Source: CAZUDO01 sp964618895
GTDB taxonomy: Bacteria; Desulfobacterota; Binatia; DP-6
Assembly (NCBI GenBank): GCA_964618895.1
Contig: CAZUDO010000072.1
Location: 1 to 64,000 of the forward strand
Length of the DNA stretch: 64,000 nucleotides
Direction of reading: 5' to 3'
Positions 50,255-58,913 of this stretch are shown here, in pieces. Each line of letters begins with the position of its first letter. The stretch's first letter is position 1. The position numbers were made by a program, and so were the translations under genes. Below the pieces are notes generated by a model that did no database searches, was not told the origin of the DNA, and saw only the letters and a list, made by a program, of their open reading frames with translations.

Positions 50255-51322
50255 TCAGGCGCCCGGCGGAGCGGGGACGGCGCGCTCGGCCTCGGTGAGC
50301 CGCACGAGCACGCGCTCGGCGATTTCGTGGAAGGCGCGGCTCTGTGGATGGGACGGGGCAGCCGCGACCAGCGGCAGGCCCTCATCGCCCGCTTCGCGGA
50401 TGGCGCGCACGAGCGGGATCTCGCCCAGGAGCGGCAGCCCGGCCTCGCGCGCCAGGGCGGCTCCGCCGCCGTGGCCGAACAACTCGGCGCGTGCACCGCA
50501 CCCGGGGCAGAGGTGGAAGCTCATGTTCTCGATCACACCCAGGATCGGCGCGTGCACTTGACGGAACATGGCGATCCCGCGCCGCACATCCGCGAGCGCG
50601 ACATCCTGCGGCGTGGTGACGATGATGCCGCCCGTGATCGGCACCTGCTGCGTGAGCGTCAGCTGCACGTCGCCCGTTCCGGGGGGGAGGTCGATGACGA
50701 GCAGGTCGAGGTCCCCCCAGTCGACGTTGCGCAGAAACTCGGTGATCAGCTTGGTCACCATGGGGCCGCGCCAGATGACGGGCGTGGACGGGCCGAGGAA
50801 CATCCCCATCGAGATCACCTTGAGCCCATGGCGCTCGGCCGGAAGCAGCCGGCGCCCCTCGCCGGGGCGGCCGCGCTCTTCGATGCCGAGCATGAGGGGA
50901 ATGCTCGGACCGTAGACATCCGCGTCCATCAGGCCGACCCGTCGCCCGAGCTGCGCGAGGGCGAGGGCGAGGTTGGTCGACACCGTGCTCTTGCCGACGC
51001 CACCCTTCCCGCTGGCGACCGCCAGGATGTGCTGCACGCCGGGGATCGGCTGTGGGCCGCGCGGCCGTGCCGGCTGTGGCGCCCGCGTCTGCACGATCTC
51101 GACCGGTCCGTCGACCCCCGGCATCTGCGCGACTGCGGTGCGTACGGCCGCCTCGATCTGCTGCGCGACGTCGTCCTGGGCCGTGCTCAGCGCGAGATGG
51201 ACGGTGACGCCCGTCGAGGCCACCTCGATGTCGCGCACCAGGCCGAAGGAGACGATATCGCGCGAGAAGCCCGGGTAGGGCACCTGGCGCAGGCGCTCGA
51301 GAATCTCCTGGGGTGTCGGCAT
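50255..51322 (-). CDS. mrp: Mrp/NBP35 family Fe-S cluster carrier ATPase
   Basis: The product is 355 residues. An N-terminal MIP18/DUF59 domain (EILERLRQVPYPGFSRDIVS) is followed by the deviant Walker A AVASGKGGVGKSTVSTNLAL, DADVYGPSIPLMLGI, DLLVIDLPPGTGDVQLTLTQ and the Cys pair in FHLCPGCGARAELFGHGGG that can hold a bridging Fe-S cluster. ApbC/Mrp proteins deliver [4Fe-4S] clusters. It converges with lspA and diverges from the XRE regulator. Confidence 0.93.
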   Translation of the reverse strand: MPTPQEILERLRQVPYPGFSRDIVSFGLVRDIEVASTGVTVHLALSTAQDDVAQQIEAAVRTAVAQMPGVDGPVEIVQTRAPQPARPRGPQPIPGVQHILAVASGKGGVGKSTVSTNLALALAQLGRRVGLMDADVYGPSIPLMLGIEERGRPGEGRRLLPAERHGLKVISMGMFLGPSTPVIWRGPMVTKLITEFLRNVDWGDLDLLVIDLPPGTGDVQLTLTQQVPITGGIIVTTPQDVALADVRRGIAMFRQVHAPILGVIENMSFHLCPGCGARAELFGHGGGAALAREAGLPLLGEIPLVRAIREAGDEGLPLVAAAPSHPQSRAFHEIAERVLVRLTEAERAVPAPPGA

Positions 51323-51462
51323 CGAGCCCGCGCTTAGCAGCGGGGTCCGCCCCCCGCAACCGGCAGGCGCGACCGTCGAGAAATGGTCTCCCCGCCACGT
51401 GCGGTGACGCTTGGCACATGCGCACGTCCGCCGAGGTGGCCGCATTCGCTGGGGATCGGCTG

Positions 51463-51478
51463 TGGCACCTGGGTTGCT
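51463..51478 (+). promoter_or_regulatory. Sigma54-type -24/-12 promoter before the XRE-kinase pair
   Basis: TGGCAC (51463-51468) and TTGCT (51474-51478) give GG-N10-GC and match the RpoN consensus at every strongly conserved position. The transcript should begin near 51489, 8 nt before the ATG. The rest of the 174-bp gap shows no other gene. Confidence 0.6.
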
Positions 51479-51496
51479 TCCGGCCTTAGACGCACT

Positions 51497-51751
51497 ATGG
51501 AGACAGATCAGGCAACCAGCCGTAGCGGTGGTCCGCCGCCGCATGCGGCGCAAGTGATTCGCGAGTGGCGCCAGCGCCTGGGGCTCACCCAGGAGGGTCT
51601 CGCGCGCGCGCTGAGCGTCACCTTCTCGACCGTGAGCCGCTGGGAGAACGGACACGTCCTCCCCAGCAAGCTCGCCTGGCGCGCGTTGCAGCAGCTCGCC
51701 AGTGCGCGCGGCTGTCCGCTCGAGGTCGAGGCGCCCCATGAGTCCCGGTGA
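51497..51751 (+). CDS. XRE-family helix-turn-helix regulator
   Basis: The product is 84 residues. The HTH lies in QVIREWRQRLGLTQEGLARA and LSVTFSTVSRWENGHVLPSK, a full Cro/C1 fold with the recognition helix S-T-V-S-R-W-E. There is no other domain. It overlaps the start of the sensor kinase by 14 nt, so the two are cotranscribed and translationally linked. It may be the regulator whose activity depends on the kinase, although it lacks a receiver domain. Confidence 0.85.
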   Translation: METDQATSRSGGPPPHAAQVIREWRQRLGLTQEGLARALSVTFSTVSRWENGHVLPSKLAWRALQQLASARGCPLEVEAPHESR

Positions 51752-54521
51752 CGAGGCGCGCCAGGACTCGTCCCAGCTCAACCGTCCCCTGATTCAGCAG
51801 GCCGCCGGGCTGATCCTGGCCCTGCGCTGGGTGGCGGACGGGCTGGCGGCGTTCCTGCTCCTCTTCTGCTATCCGGCCGGTTCGGCGCCCGCCGCCGCCC
51901 TCCTGATCAAGGTGGTCTTCGTCGGACACGCCTTCTTCAGCGCGCTTGCGTACCGGCGCTACCGCCGCGGGGCCTTCAGCGCGACGTTCGTCCACGGGGA
52001 CGTGGTGGCGACGACCTGCACCATGCTCGTCGGGGCGCACTTCGCCGAGGGCATCTACAGCCCGATCCTCTACCTCCTGCTGGTCGAGATCGCGAGCTTC
52101 CTGGTCATCTTCGGAGCGCGCCCCGGACGCATGGCCGCGCTCATCGCTGCGGCGGGCATCCTCGTCCAGGCCACCGCCGACGCACTCGGGTTCTGGATCG
52201 TTCCCGGCATGGCGCATGCGCCGGGTTCGGGCATCCCGCGCGTGCTCGACTTCGCCACCATGCTGGCGGCGAGCGCGCTCTTCCTGATCGGCATCACCCG
52301 AACCCTGCGCTGGGCCGGGGCGAAGGAACAGGGGCTGCGGGTGGAAACGGCCCGGGCGCAGGCGGCGGCGCAGTTCCAGACGGCATTGTCCGAGCTGGCG
52401 CTCGCCACGCTCACCCAGGAGGGGCTCGAGGCGACGCTGGTTCTGCTCTGCGAGCGGGCGCGGATCCTCCTCGGCTCGGACGTGGTGCTGATCTGCCTGC
52501 GCGACGGCACCAGGCTGAGCATGCGCGCCGTCGCGCCGTCCCTGGGGCGTGCCGGGTGGACGGTGGGCGAGCACGACCCGTCGCCCGTCGCCGTCGCGGT
52601 GCGCGAGTGCCGGGTCGTGCTGAGTGACGGTGACGGCGCCGCGAAGGGGCTGGGGCCGGCGCTCGCCGCGCGCGGGATCCGGCGCGTCCTGGCCCTGCCG
52701 CTCATCGGACGCAGCGGCCGGGTGCTCGGCTCGCTCACCTGTGCCGACCACGGGGCACCCCGGGACCTGGCGACGTGGCAGGTGCGTGGCGAGCTGATCG
52801 CCGCCCTCGGGGCGGCGGCGGTGGAGCGAGCGCACTTGGTCGAGTCGCTGCAGGAGGAAGCCGAGCGGGTCCGTGCCCTGCTGCGGGTGTCCGAGGAGGT
52901 CGGCCACTGGGGCTCGTACCGCGAGCTGGTCGTGAACGTGTGCCGTCTCACGCGCGAGCTGCTCGGTGCCGATCGTGCCACGCTGCTGCGTTGGGACGAC
53001 GTCGCCGGGCAGTTCGCCGGCTCCGCCCACGACGGCATGGCGGCGATGGAGGTGGAAGAGCTCTCCCGCCTGCAGCTCGCCATGGCGAAGGAGCCCGAGC
53101 GGGTCCCGGCCGTCGGTTGCGATGGCACGCAGGACGAGCGTCTGATCGTGGCGCCGCTGGTGCACGCGGGCCGCGTCTATGGCGGGCTCGCCGCCCATCG
53201 TACCGGGATGCCGGCGCCGTTCGACGCGCGCGAGGTCGCCCTCCTCGAGGGCATCGCGCGTCAGGTGGGGATGGCGCTCGACAACCTCCGCCTGTTGGAG
53301 GACGAGCGCAACGCCGCCGCCCTCGCCACGACGCTGCTCGAGGTGGCGCGCGAATTCAACCAGGCGCTCGAGCTGTCGAGCCTGCTGGCGCGGCTGGCGG
53401 CCCGGGCAGTCGAATTGACGGGAGCCGCCGGGGCGTTGATCGCGCTCTGGCGTCCCCGCGATCGGGTCTACCGCATCGATGCGGTCCATGGCCCGAGCGG
53501 AACGACCGTCTCCGAGGACGTGGAGCTCGGCTCGGATGCGTATCGGCCGGGTGCGGAGGGCGTCCACCTCGATGCCGACTGGCGCACCCGTTTCGCCGCC
53601 TCGCTCGGTGTGGACGGAGACGTGACCGACGTGAGCGTGGTCATGGAGCGCGGCGGCGAGATCGCCGGCGTCCTCACGCTCCTCTGGGGTGCCGGGAAGG
53701 AGCCCGCGCCGCGCCAGCTCGCGCTCGCGCGCGGACTGGCCCACCAGGCGGTGGTTACGCTCCAGAACGTGCACCTCCTGGAGGATCTGCGCGAAGCCAG
53801 CCGGCTCAAGTCCGAGTTCGTCGCCACCATGTCGCACGAGCTGCGCACGCCCCTCAACGTGATCATGGGCTACACGAACCTCTTCCTGGAGGAGGCGTTC
53901 GGGCCACTCACCGAGCGGCAGCGCGGCGTGCTCGGGCGCATGCAGCATAGCGCCTCCGAGCTCTTCGACCTCGTGACCGCAACCCTCGACCTGAACCGGC
54001 TCGAGGCGGGTAAGTCGCGTGTCCGCGTCGAACCCGTGCTGGTGCCCGAACTGTTCTCCCAGCTGGAGGCCGAGACGACCACCCGCCTCGATCATGGCCA
54101 CCTCGAGGTGCGGTGGGAGATGCCTCCCGACCTGCCGGCGATGGAGACCGATCGCGCCAAGCTGCGCATCGTGCTGAAGAACCTCGTCGGCAACGCGGTC
54201 AAGTTCACGGAGAAGGGAACGGTGACGGTGTGTGCCGAGGCCGTCGAGGACGGGAGCATCCTGTTCACGGTCACCGATACGGGAATCGGCATCCGGAAAG
54301 AGGACCTGCCGGTCATCTTCGACATGTTCCGCCAGGTCGAGGCGGCGAGCACGCGCAAGCACGGCGGCGTCGGCCTCGGACTCTACATCGTGAAGCGGCT
54401 GCTCACCGAGCTGCGCGGCGAGATCGAGGTGGAGAGCGAGTACGGCGTGGGAACATGCTTCCGTATCCGTGTGCCGGTGCGCTTGCCCGCCGAGCCGCAG
54501 CAGGTCGCGGCCACCGGCTGA
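51738..54521 (+). CDS. Membrane sensor histidine kinase with three GAF domains
   Basis: The product is 927 residues. Six hydrophobic helices occupy about 25-195. Three GAF-type domains follow (approximately 225-375, 385-530 and 545-680). The acceptor His is near 700 in SEFVATMSHELRTPLNVIMG. The ATPase has NLVGNAVKFTEKGTV, VTDTGIGIRKEDLPVIFDMF and GGVGLGLYIVKRLLTELRGE. It is a paralog of the 784-residue kinase at 16.4 kb, with one more GAF. No receiver or output domain lies beside it except the XRE protein. Confidence 0.9.
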   Translation: MSPGDEARQDSSQLNRPLIQQAAGLILALRWVADGLAAFLLLFCYPAGSAPAAALLIKVVFVGHAFFSALAYRRYRRGAFSATFVHGDVVATTCTMLVGAHFAEGIYSPILYLLLVEIASFLVIFGARPGRMAALIAAAGILVQATADALGFWIVPGMAHAPGSGIPRVLDFATMLAASALFLIGITRTLRWAGAKEQGLRVETARAQAAAQFQTALSELALATLTQEGLEATLVLLCERARILLGSDVVLICLRDGTRLSMRAVAPSLGRAGWTVGEHDPSPVAVAVRECRVVLSDGDGAAKGLGPALAARGIRRVLALPLIGRSGRVLGSLTCADHGAPRDLATWQVRGELIAALGAAAVERAHLVESLQEEAERVRALLRVSEEVGHWGSYRELVVNVCRLTRELLGADRATLLRWDDVAGQFAGSAHDGMAAMEVEELSRLQLAMAKEPERVPAVGCDGTQDERLIVAPLVHAGRVYGGLAAHRTGMPAPFDAREVALLEGIARQVGMALDNLRLLEDERNAAALATTLLEVAREFNQALELSSLLARLAARAVELTGAAGALIALWRPRDRVYRIDAVHGPSGTTVSEDVELGSDAYRPGAEGVHLDADWRTRFAASLGVDGDVTDVSVVMERGGEIAGVLTLLWGAGKEPAPRQLALARGLAHQAVVTLQNVHLLEDLREASRLKSEFVATMSHELRTPLNVIMGYTNLFLEEAFGPLTERQRGVLGRMQHSASELFDLVTATLDLNRLEAGKSRVRVEPVLVPELFSQLEAETTTRLDHGHLEVRWEMPPDLPAMETDRAKLRIVLKNLVGNAVKFTEKGTVTVCAEAVEDGSILFTVTDTGIGIRKEDLPVIFDMFRQVEAASTRKHGGVGLGLYIVKRLLTELRGEIEVESEYGVGTCFRIRVPVRLPAEPQQVAATG

Positions 54522-54575
54522 GCGGCAACCTCGTGGCGCCTGGTCCGGGCGCGGCGAGAGTGCTAGACGCTGGCC

Positions 54576-55316
54576 ATGGCCCGCCAGCGGCGACGCACGC
54601 CGAACGACGGACCGCAGGCCGCTGCCCGGAAGGCGCCGCGTCTCAACGCCCCGTTCGTCGATCTCGGCAAGCGCGTGCGTGCGGTGGCGCCGCCCCCGCC
54701 GGCCCCCCCGCCCGTCACGCGCCCGGCGCCGCCGGCCGACGAGGAGCATCTCTTTGCCCGCGCCATGGACGGCGTCGTGCGACTGCCGGTGGCGGCGCGG
54801 GCACGCGTGGGGCAGCCGCCTCCCGCCTCGCAGCCTCGTCCCCTCGTGAGCGAGGAGGCCGAGGCGTTTGCTACGCTGTCCGATCTGGTCACCGGTGCCG
54901 CCGATTTCGACATCAGCGACACTCGCGAGTACATCGAGGGCGCGATCGTCGGCCTCGATCCCCGCCTCCTGCGCCGGCTACGCCGGGGAGACTTCGCATG
55001 GCAGGCCCACCTGGACCTGCACCGGCTGACGGCCGAGCCTGCCCGGGCGGCAGTCGACAACTTCCTCGCTGCGGCCGGGCGTACGGGGCATCGCTGCGTA
55101 CTGATCGTGCACGGACGCGGTCTCAATTCGAAGGATCACGTCCCCGTCCTGAAGGAGCGACTGAAGACTTGGCTGGCCCGTGGGCGTGCCGCCCGCCTGG
55201 TGTTGGCCTTCACCAGTGCGCGCCCCAGTGACGGGGGCGCGGGCGCTCTCTACGTCCTCCTGCGTCGTGATCGGAAGCGCCACCCCATCCGGGTCACCGA
55301 GGGAGCGAAACAATAG
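54576..55316 (+). CDS. Smr-domain (MutS2-C-like) nuclease-family protein
   Basis: The product is 246 residues. The first 120 are Pro/Ala rich. The Smr domain covers the C-terminal 100 residues: AHLDLHRLTAEPARAAVDNF, CVLIVHGRGLNSKDHVPVLK, LKTWLARGR and LAFTSARPSDGGAGALYVLL. The D-L-H, H-G-R-G and G-G-x-G-A motifs are the conserved nuclease or nucleic-acid-binding residues. It resembles stand-alone YdaL/SmrA-type proteins that act on RNA or branched DNA. Confidence 0.88.
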   Translation: MARQRRRTPNDGPQAAARKAPRLNAPFVDLGKRVRAVAPPPPAPPPVTRPAPPADEEHLFARAMDGVVRLPVAARARVGQPPPASQPRPLVSEEAEAFATLSDLVTGAADFDISDTREYIEGAIVGLDPRLLRRLRRGDFAWQAHLDLHRLTAEPARAAVDNFLAAAGRTGHRCVLIVHGRGLNSKDHVPVLKERLKTWLARGRAARLVLAFTSARPSDGGAGALYVLLRRDRKRHPIRVTEGAKQ

Positions 55317-55333
55317 AGGCTGACGGGCGTACG

Positions 55334-55861
55334 GTGCGTGCGGGGGCCGCCCGTCTCGCCGACGTGCTCGGTGTCGTCCGGCTGGGGGTGGCGGCGGCGC
55401 TGCCATGGGCGCTCGCGGCCGGGGGGTGGCGCGCCCTCATCCTCGCCGCGGGCGCAGCCGCCACCGACTACGTCGACGGTCCGCTGGCCCGGCGGGGCCC
55501 GCCCACCCGCCACGGGGCGCTGCTCGACAACGTCGCCGACATTGCGGTCGTGTTGGCAGGGACCACCACCGGGGCCGTGCTGGGACTCGTCCCCTGGATG
55601 GTGCCGGGAGCCATCGTGCTCTCGTTCGGAACCTACCTGCGGGCCTCGCTGGCGTCGTCATCCCCCGCCGGCTGGCGACCGGCCCGCAGCCGCTTCGGAC
55701 ACGCGGCGGGGGTCCTCAACTACGCCCTCGTCCTCGCGATCGCCGGTGCGGTGGCGCTGCCGGATGCCCCGTGGCCGATGCTTCTCGGCGCTGCGAGCGT
55801 GGGCGTGGTGGGACTGAACGTCGGCGCGGTCGTGGCGCGCGTGCGCCCGTGGCGTCGTTGA
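55334..55861 (+). CDS. CDP-alcohol phosphatidyltransferase family protein
   Basis: The product is 175 residues from a GTG. The family motif D-x2-D-G-x2-A-R-x-G-x3-D-x3-D is present as TDYVDGPLARRGPPTRHGAL, then LDNVADI, with seven rather than eight residues between A-R and G. Five hydrophobic helices are evident. Members join an alcohol (glycerol-P, inositol-P and others) to CDP-diacylglycerol. The acceptor cannot be chosen. It follows Smr by 17 nt. Confidence 0.85.
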   Translation: MRAGAARLADVLGVVRLGVAAALPWALAAGGWRALILAAGAAATDYVDGPLARRGPPTRHGALLDNVADIAVVLAGTTTGAVLGLVPWMVPGAIVLSFGTYLRASLASSSPAGWRPARSRFGHAAGVLNYALVLAIAGAVALPDAPWPMLLGAASVGVVGLNVGAVVARVRPWRR

Positions 55862-55883
55862 CGTCGCGTGCCCGGTCCACTCG

Positions 55884-56873
55884 TCAGGTGAGCGGGGTCA
55901 CAGAAACGGCCGCCCCGGTTTTGCTGGCCCGGCGGCAGGCCTCGGCGATGAGTACGGCCCGGGCACCATCGTCGACCCCCACCGGGGGCTGCACGTCCTC
56001 CAGGACGAGGCGGCTGAAGGCCCGCAGGGCTTCGCGGACGGTCGGGATCGGGTCCGGTAGATCGAGCGCCGTGCGGGTCACTCCCTGCACCCGGTACGCC
56101 CAGCCGAGGGCGTGGTCGCCGATCAGCTGCCCTGCGCCGCCGGCGATGTCGATCAGTCCGGATCGGCCCAGGGTCGAGCGACAGCCGTTCACGCTCACCA
56201 GCGGACGGCCGCCCTCGAGTTCGAGGAGCGCGCTGAAATTGTCGTCGGTGCGCTGCGTGTCGACGCGCATGCTCCGGCACCAGACCCGCGTCACCTCGCG
56301 GCCGGTCAGGAACCGGACCAGATCGAAGCTGTGGACGCCGGTGTGGCCGATGATACCGCCGCCCCCGATCGCCGGGTCGTCGAGCCACGCCAGTGTCGAG
56401 GTCTCGAAACGCTGGTTCAGGCAGAGCGCGTGAAGGGAGCCGAGCGTCGGCAGCTGGGCGCGCAGCGTCTGCACGACGGTGTTCCAGCGTAGCGTGTGTG
56501 CCATCAGGCAGGGCAGGCCGCTGGCCTTGATCTGGCGCGCGAGGTCGATCGCCACCGCGCCGGTGGTGGCGAGGGGCTTCTCGATCAGGAGCGGTTTGCC
56601 GGCAGCGATCACGGCGGTGACAATCGCCGGATGCAGCGTCGGCGGCACGGCGGCGATGACGGCTGCGACGCCCGGATCCGTCACCAACGCCTGCCAGTCG
56701 GCATGGAAGCGGCAGCCGAGAGCGTGGGCCTGTTCGGTGCCCGTGGCCACGTCCCGCCGGGAGATCGCGGCGAGCGTGAGCTCGGGTACGTCCGCGCGCA
56801 GATGGGATGCGTAGCGCTGACCGTGCTTCCCCGCTCCGATCAGGCCGACCGCGATCCGGCGCATGGTGGTCAC
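55884..56873 (-). CDS. Gfo/Idh/MocA-family NAD(P)-dependent oxidoreductase
   Basis: The product is 329 residues. The Rossmann motif is VGLIGAGKHGQRYASHLRAD, followed by the E-K-P motif in KPLLIEKPLATTGAVAIDLA (Lys in catalysis) and a GGGIIGHTGVHSFDLVRFLT segment with the catalytic His region. The family oxidises or epimerises sugars and inositols. The substrate is unknown and no sugar cluster is nearby. It converges with the CDP-alcohol transferase. Confidence 0.87.
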   Translation of the reverse strand: MTTMRRIAVGLIGAGKHGQRYASHLRADVPELTLAAISRRDVATGTEQAHALGCRFHADWQALVTDPGVAAVIAAVPPTLHPAIVTAVIAAGKPLLIEKPLATTGAVAIDLARQIKASGLPCLMAHTLRWNTVVQTLRAQLPTLGSLHALCLNQRFETSTLAWLDDPAIGGGGIIGHTGVHSFDLVRFLTGREVTRVWCRSMRVDTQRTDDNFSALLELEGGRPLVSVNGCRSTLGRSGLIDIAGGAGQLIGDHALGWAYRVQGVTRTALDLPDPIPTVREALRAFSRLVLEDVQPPVGVDDGARAVLIAEACRRASKTGAAVSVTPLT

Positions 56874-56901
56874 GGGACGCGGCGTGACGGCACGGCGCGC
56901 G

Positions 56902-57576
56902 CTACGACGACGCCGCCTGCAGGGCGAGGGTTTCCGTCGTCATTTCCGGTGTCTCTCGCCCGATGCACAGAAAGCCCGCCACCGTCTGCAGGGCGGCAGG
57001 ATGGTAGAGCAGGCCCCAGTGTCCGCAGCGCGGGATGACCACCGCCCGGCCGCCTTCGCGCAGATGAGAGGCGTGTGGACCGTAGACGGGATGGGGGGTC
57101 GGGACGAAGGGATCACCGGCGGCGAAGATCGCCATTTCGCGCGTGGGCATCGGGTTGGCGAAGTACGGGGATCCGAGGGTGACCAGGCGCCGGACGGGAC
57201 ACTGCGGGTCCATCTCGACCAGGTAGCGGGCGGTGAGCCCGCCGAGACTGTGGCCGACGACGTCCACCTCGCGTGCGCCGGTGGCGACGCAGAAGTCTTC
57301 GATGGCGCGTCCGAGCCGGCGCGCGAGGCGCTGGTAGTCGAGCCGGGGAGGGTAGGCGAAGGTGCCGAAGTTGCGCACGCCTCCGGTGGCGAGGTAGCTC
57401 CGCAGCAGGAGGAAGTTCGTCGGATCGCCCAGGAACCCGTGCACGAACATCACCGGGGTGGGGTAGGGTGCCGCCGGGTCGAACTCCTCTCGCCGCACCA
57501 CCAGGCGCAGCGGCAGCGACAGGGCAGCGGCACCCAGCGCCGACACCTCCGTACCCACCAGTTGCAGGTCGATCAT
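56902..57576 (-). CDS. Triacylglycerol-lipase-like alpha/beta hydrolase
   Basis: The product is 224 residues from ATG 57576, with a good GGGGGGAGG-type ribosome site. The oxyanion segment VMFVHGFLGDPTNFLLL, nucleophile elbow VDVVGHSLGGLTARYLVEMD and a final His in IPRCGHWGLLYHPA follow the LipA/PGAP1-like pattern. The acidic residue is probably the Asp in AAGDPFVPT. No clear signal peptide is present. It lies 28 nt upstream of the oxidoreductase and shares its direction. Confidence 0.82.
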   Translation of the reverse strand: MIDLQLVGTEVSALGAAALSLPLRLVVRREEFDPAAPYPTPVMFVHGFLGDPTNFLLLRSYLATGGVRNFGTFAYPPRLDYQRLARRLGRAIEDFCVATGAREVDVVGHSLGGLTARYLVEMDPQCPVRRLVTLGSPYFANPMPTREMAIFAAGDPFVPTPHPVYGPHASHLREGGRAVVIPRCGHWGLLYHPAALQTVAGFLCIGRETPEMTTETLALQAASS

Positions 57577-57691
57577 CCGGGCCTCCCCCCCTCCACCACT
57601 CCGCCGTAGCGGGCATCGGCTGCCGTCGGACGCGCGTTGTGTGCCCCACGGGGGGGACCTTGTCAAGGAAAAGCGTTGACGCCCGCACGGG

Positions 57692-57720
57692 TTGCAAACG
57701 CCAGACGCCGACGCTAGGAA
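57692..57720 (+). promoter_or_regulatory. Candidate promoter of the ferredoxin gene
   Basis: TTGCAA (57692-57697), 17 nt and TAGGAA (57715-57720). The start near 57727 leaves a 31-nt leader ending in an AAGGAGA ribosome site. A TTGACG at 57675 is an alternative -35 without a matching -10. Confidence 0.4.
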
Positions 57721-57757
57721 CAGGCCGCGTCCCACCCTAAGGCCCTAAGGAGAGGGT

Positions 57758-58111
57758 ATGGCCTACATCATCAACCGGCTCTGCCGCGACTGTGTCGATA
57801 CCGGCTGCGTGGCCGTGTGCCCGGTCGATTGCATCTACGAATACACGGGCTCCGACCGGGGCCAGTGGCCGAACCAGCTCTACATCCACCCCGACGAGTG
57901 CATCGACTGCGGGGCCTGCGAGCCGGAGTGCCCCTGGCAGGCCATCTTCGAGGAAGTGTCCGTCCCCGAGGTGTTCAAGGACGACACGCCGCTCAACTAC
58001 AAGATGATGGAGCACACGGGGGACTTCAAAGTCGCCCAGTTCAAGAAGATCGAGCACCCGACCGGCGAGCAGGTCGCAGCCAACAAACAGAAGTGGGGCT
58101 GGTCGAGCTGA
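57758..58111 (+). CDS. 7Fe-type ferredoxin (3Fe-4S plus 4Fe-4S)
   Basis: The product is 117 residues. The first cluster site is LCRDCVDTGCVAVCPVDC and the second ECIDCGACEPECPWQAI (C-x2-C-x2-C-x3-C-P). The first site has C-x2-C-x4-C-x3-C-P, so a three-iron cluster as in FdxA is likely, with the last Cys swapped between clusters. The C-terminal 50 residues are a helical extension usual in 7Fe ferredoxins. It is a soluble electron carrier. The stop is 7 nt from the convergent LysM gene. Confidence 0.9.
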   Translation: MAYIINRLCRDCVDTGCVAVCPVDCIYEYTGSDRGQWPNQLYIHPDECIDCGACEPECPWQAIFEEVSVPEVFKDDTPLNYKMMEHTGDFKVAQFKKIEHPTGEQVAANKQKWGWSS

Positions 58112-58118
58112 GGCGGCG

Positions 58119-58826
58119 CTACTGGCTGTGCCGCCCGCCGAGGAGTACGCGCGGGCCCAGCTGCACTTCGAGCGAACGGACGCGGGCCTCGAGCTCCAGG
58201 ATGTGGCGTGTGCTGTCCTGACGCTCGAGTAGTGTGGCCTTGCGCTTCGACTCGAGGTCCTCGCTCAGGCTACGCGCGAAGCGCTCCGCCCGCCGCTGCC
58301 GACGAACCGCCGCCACGGCGACCGCCACCGCCGCCGTGGCCAGCAGCACGAGAAGCACACCGAGCACCCGCGTCATCGCCCACAGCGTCGCCAGGCGTTC
58401 GGCACGTGCCAGACGATCTTCACGCTGCACCGCGCGCGCTTCCGCGTCGTTGGCCGCGTCCATCGACACGCGACGCTGCGTTTCCGCACGTGCAAGTGCC
58501 TGCTGGAGGCGGGTGTTGTCGGTGGTGAGCGCCGCGGTGCGTTCGGCGAGTGCCTCGGCGGCGACGTTGGGAATGCGATAGACGAACCCGGCGCCGACAC
58601 GGGTCGGGTCGGTGATGTTGTTGGCGGCGAGAAATGCCGGCAGTGCCTGCGGCGTGATGCCGAACATCGACGCCACCCCGGCCGGACGATCCCCGGGACG
58701 CGTGCGGTAGAGGAATGTCCGACCGTCGTCGGCGAGCGTGAACAGGGGCTCCGCGGGTGCGAGTCCGGCGCCGCACAGCAGTGCGAGCGCCACAAGGCCG
58801 GTGGATACGACACGTGCGTACGACAT
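58119..58826 (-). CDS. Exported LysM-domain protein with coiled coil and membrane anchor
   Basis: The product is 235 residues from ATG 58826. A signal peptide (VSTGLVALALLCGAGLAPAE) is followed by a LysM domain (YRTRPGDRPAGVASMFGITP and LAANNITDPTRVGAGFVYRI), which binds peptidoglycan. Then come a coiled coil (95-145), one transmembrane helix (RVLGVLLVLLATAAVAVAVA) and a second coiled coil. The TM helix after LysM implies an inner-membrane anchor with a cytoplasmic helical tail. Unlike FimV, no TPR is present. Confidence 0.75.
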   Translation of the reverse strand: MSYARVVSTGLVALALLCGAGLAPAEPLFTLADDGRTFLYRTRPGDRPAGVASMFGITPQALPAFLAANNITDPTRVGAGFVYRIPNVAAEALAERTAALTTDNTRLQQALARAETQRRVSMDAANDAEARAVQREDRLARAERLATLWAMTRVLGVLLVLLATAAVAVAVAAVRRQRRAERFARSLSEDLESKRKATLLERQDSTRHILELEARVRSLEVQLGPRVLLGGRHSQ

Positions 58827-58913
58827 GGAGAACCTCTGGGTGTTCCACCACCACGCCACCTCCCCACTGCACCTTACCGCCGCGCGATCGTCGCGGCAAC
58901 GCCACCCGCGCCG

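Noticed and set aside
51618..54749. A long minus-strand frame opposite the triple-GAF kinase
   Set aside because: Antisense shadow of a clear kinase gene, no domain motifs.
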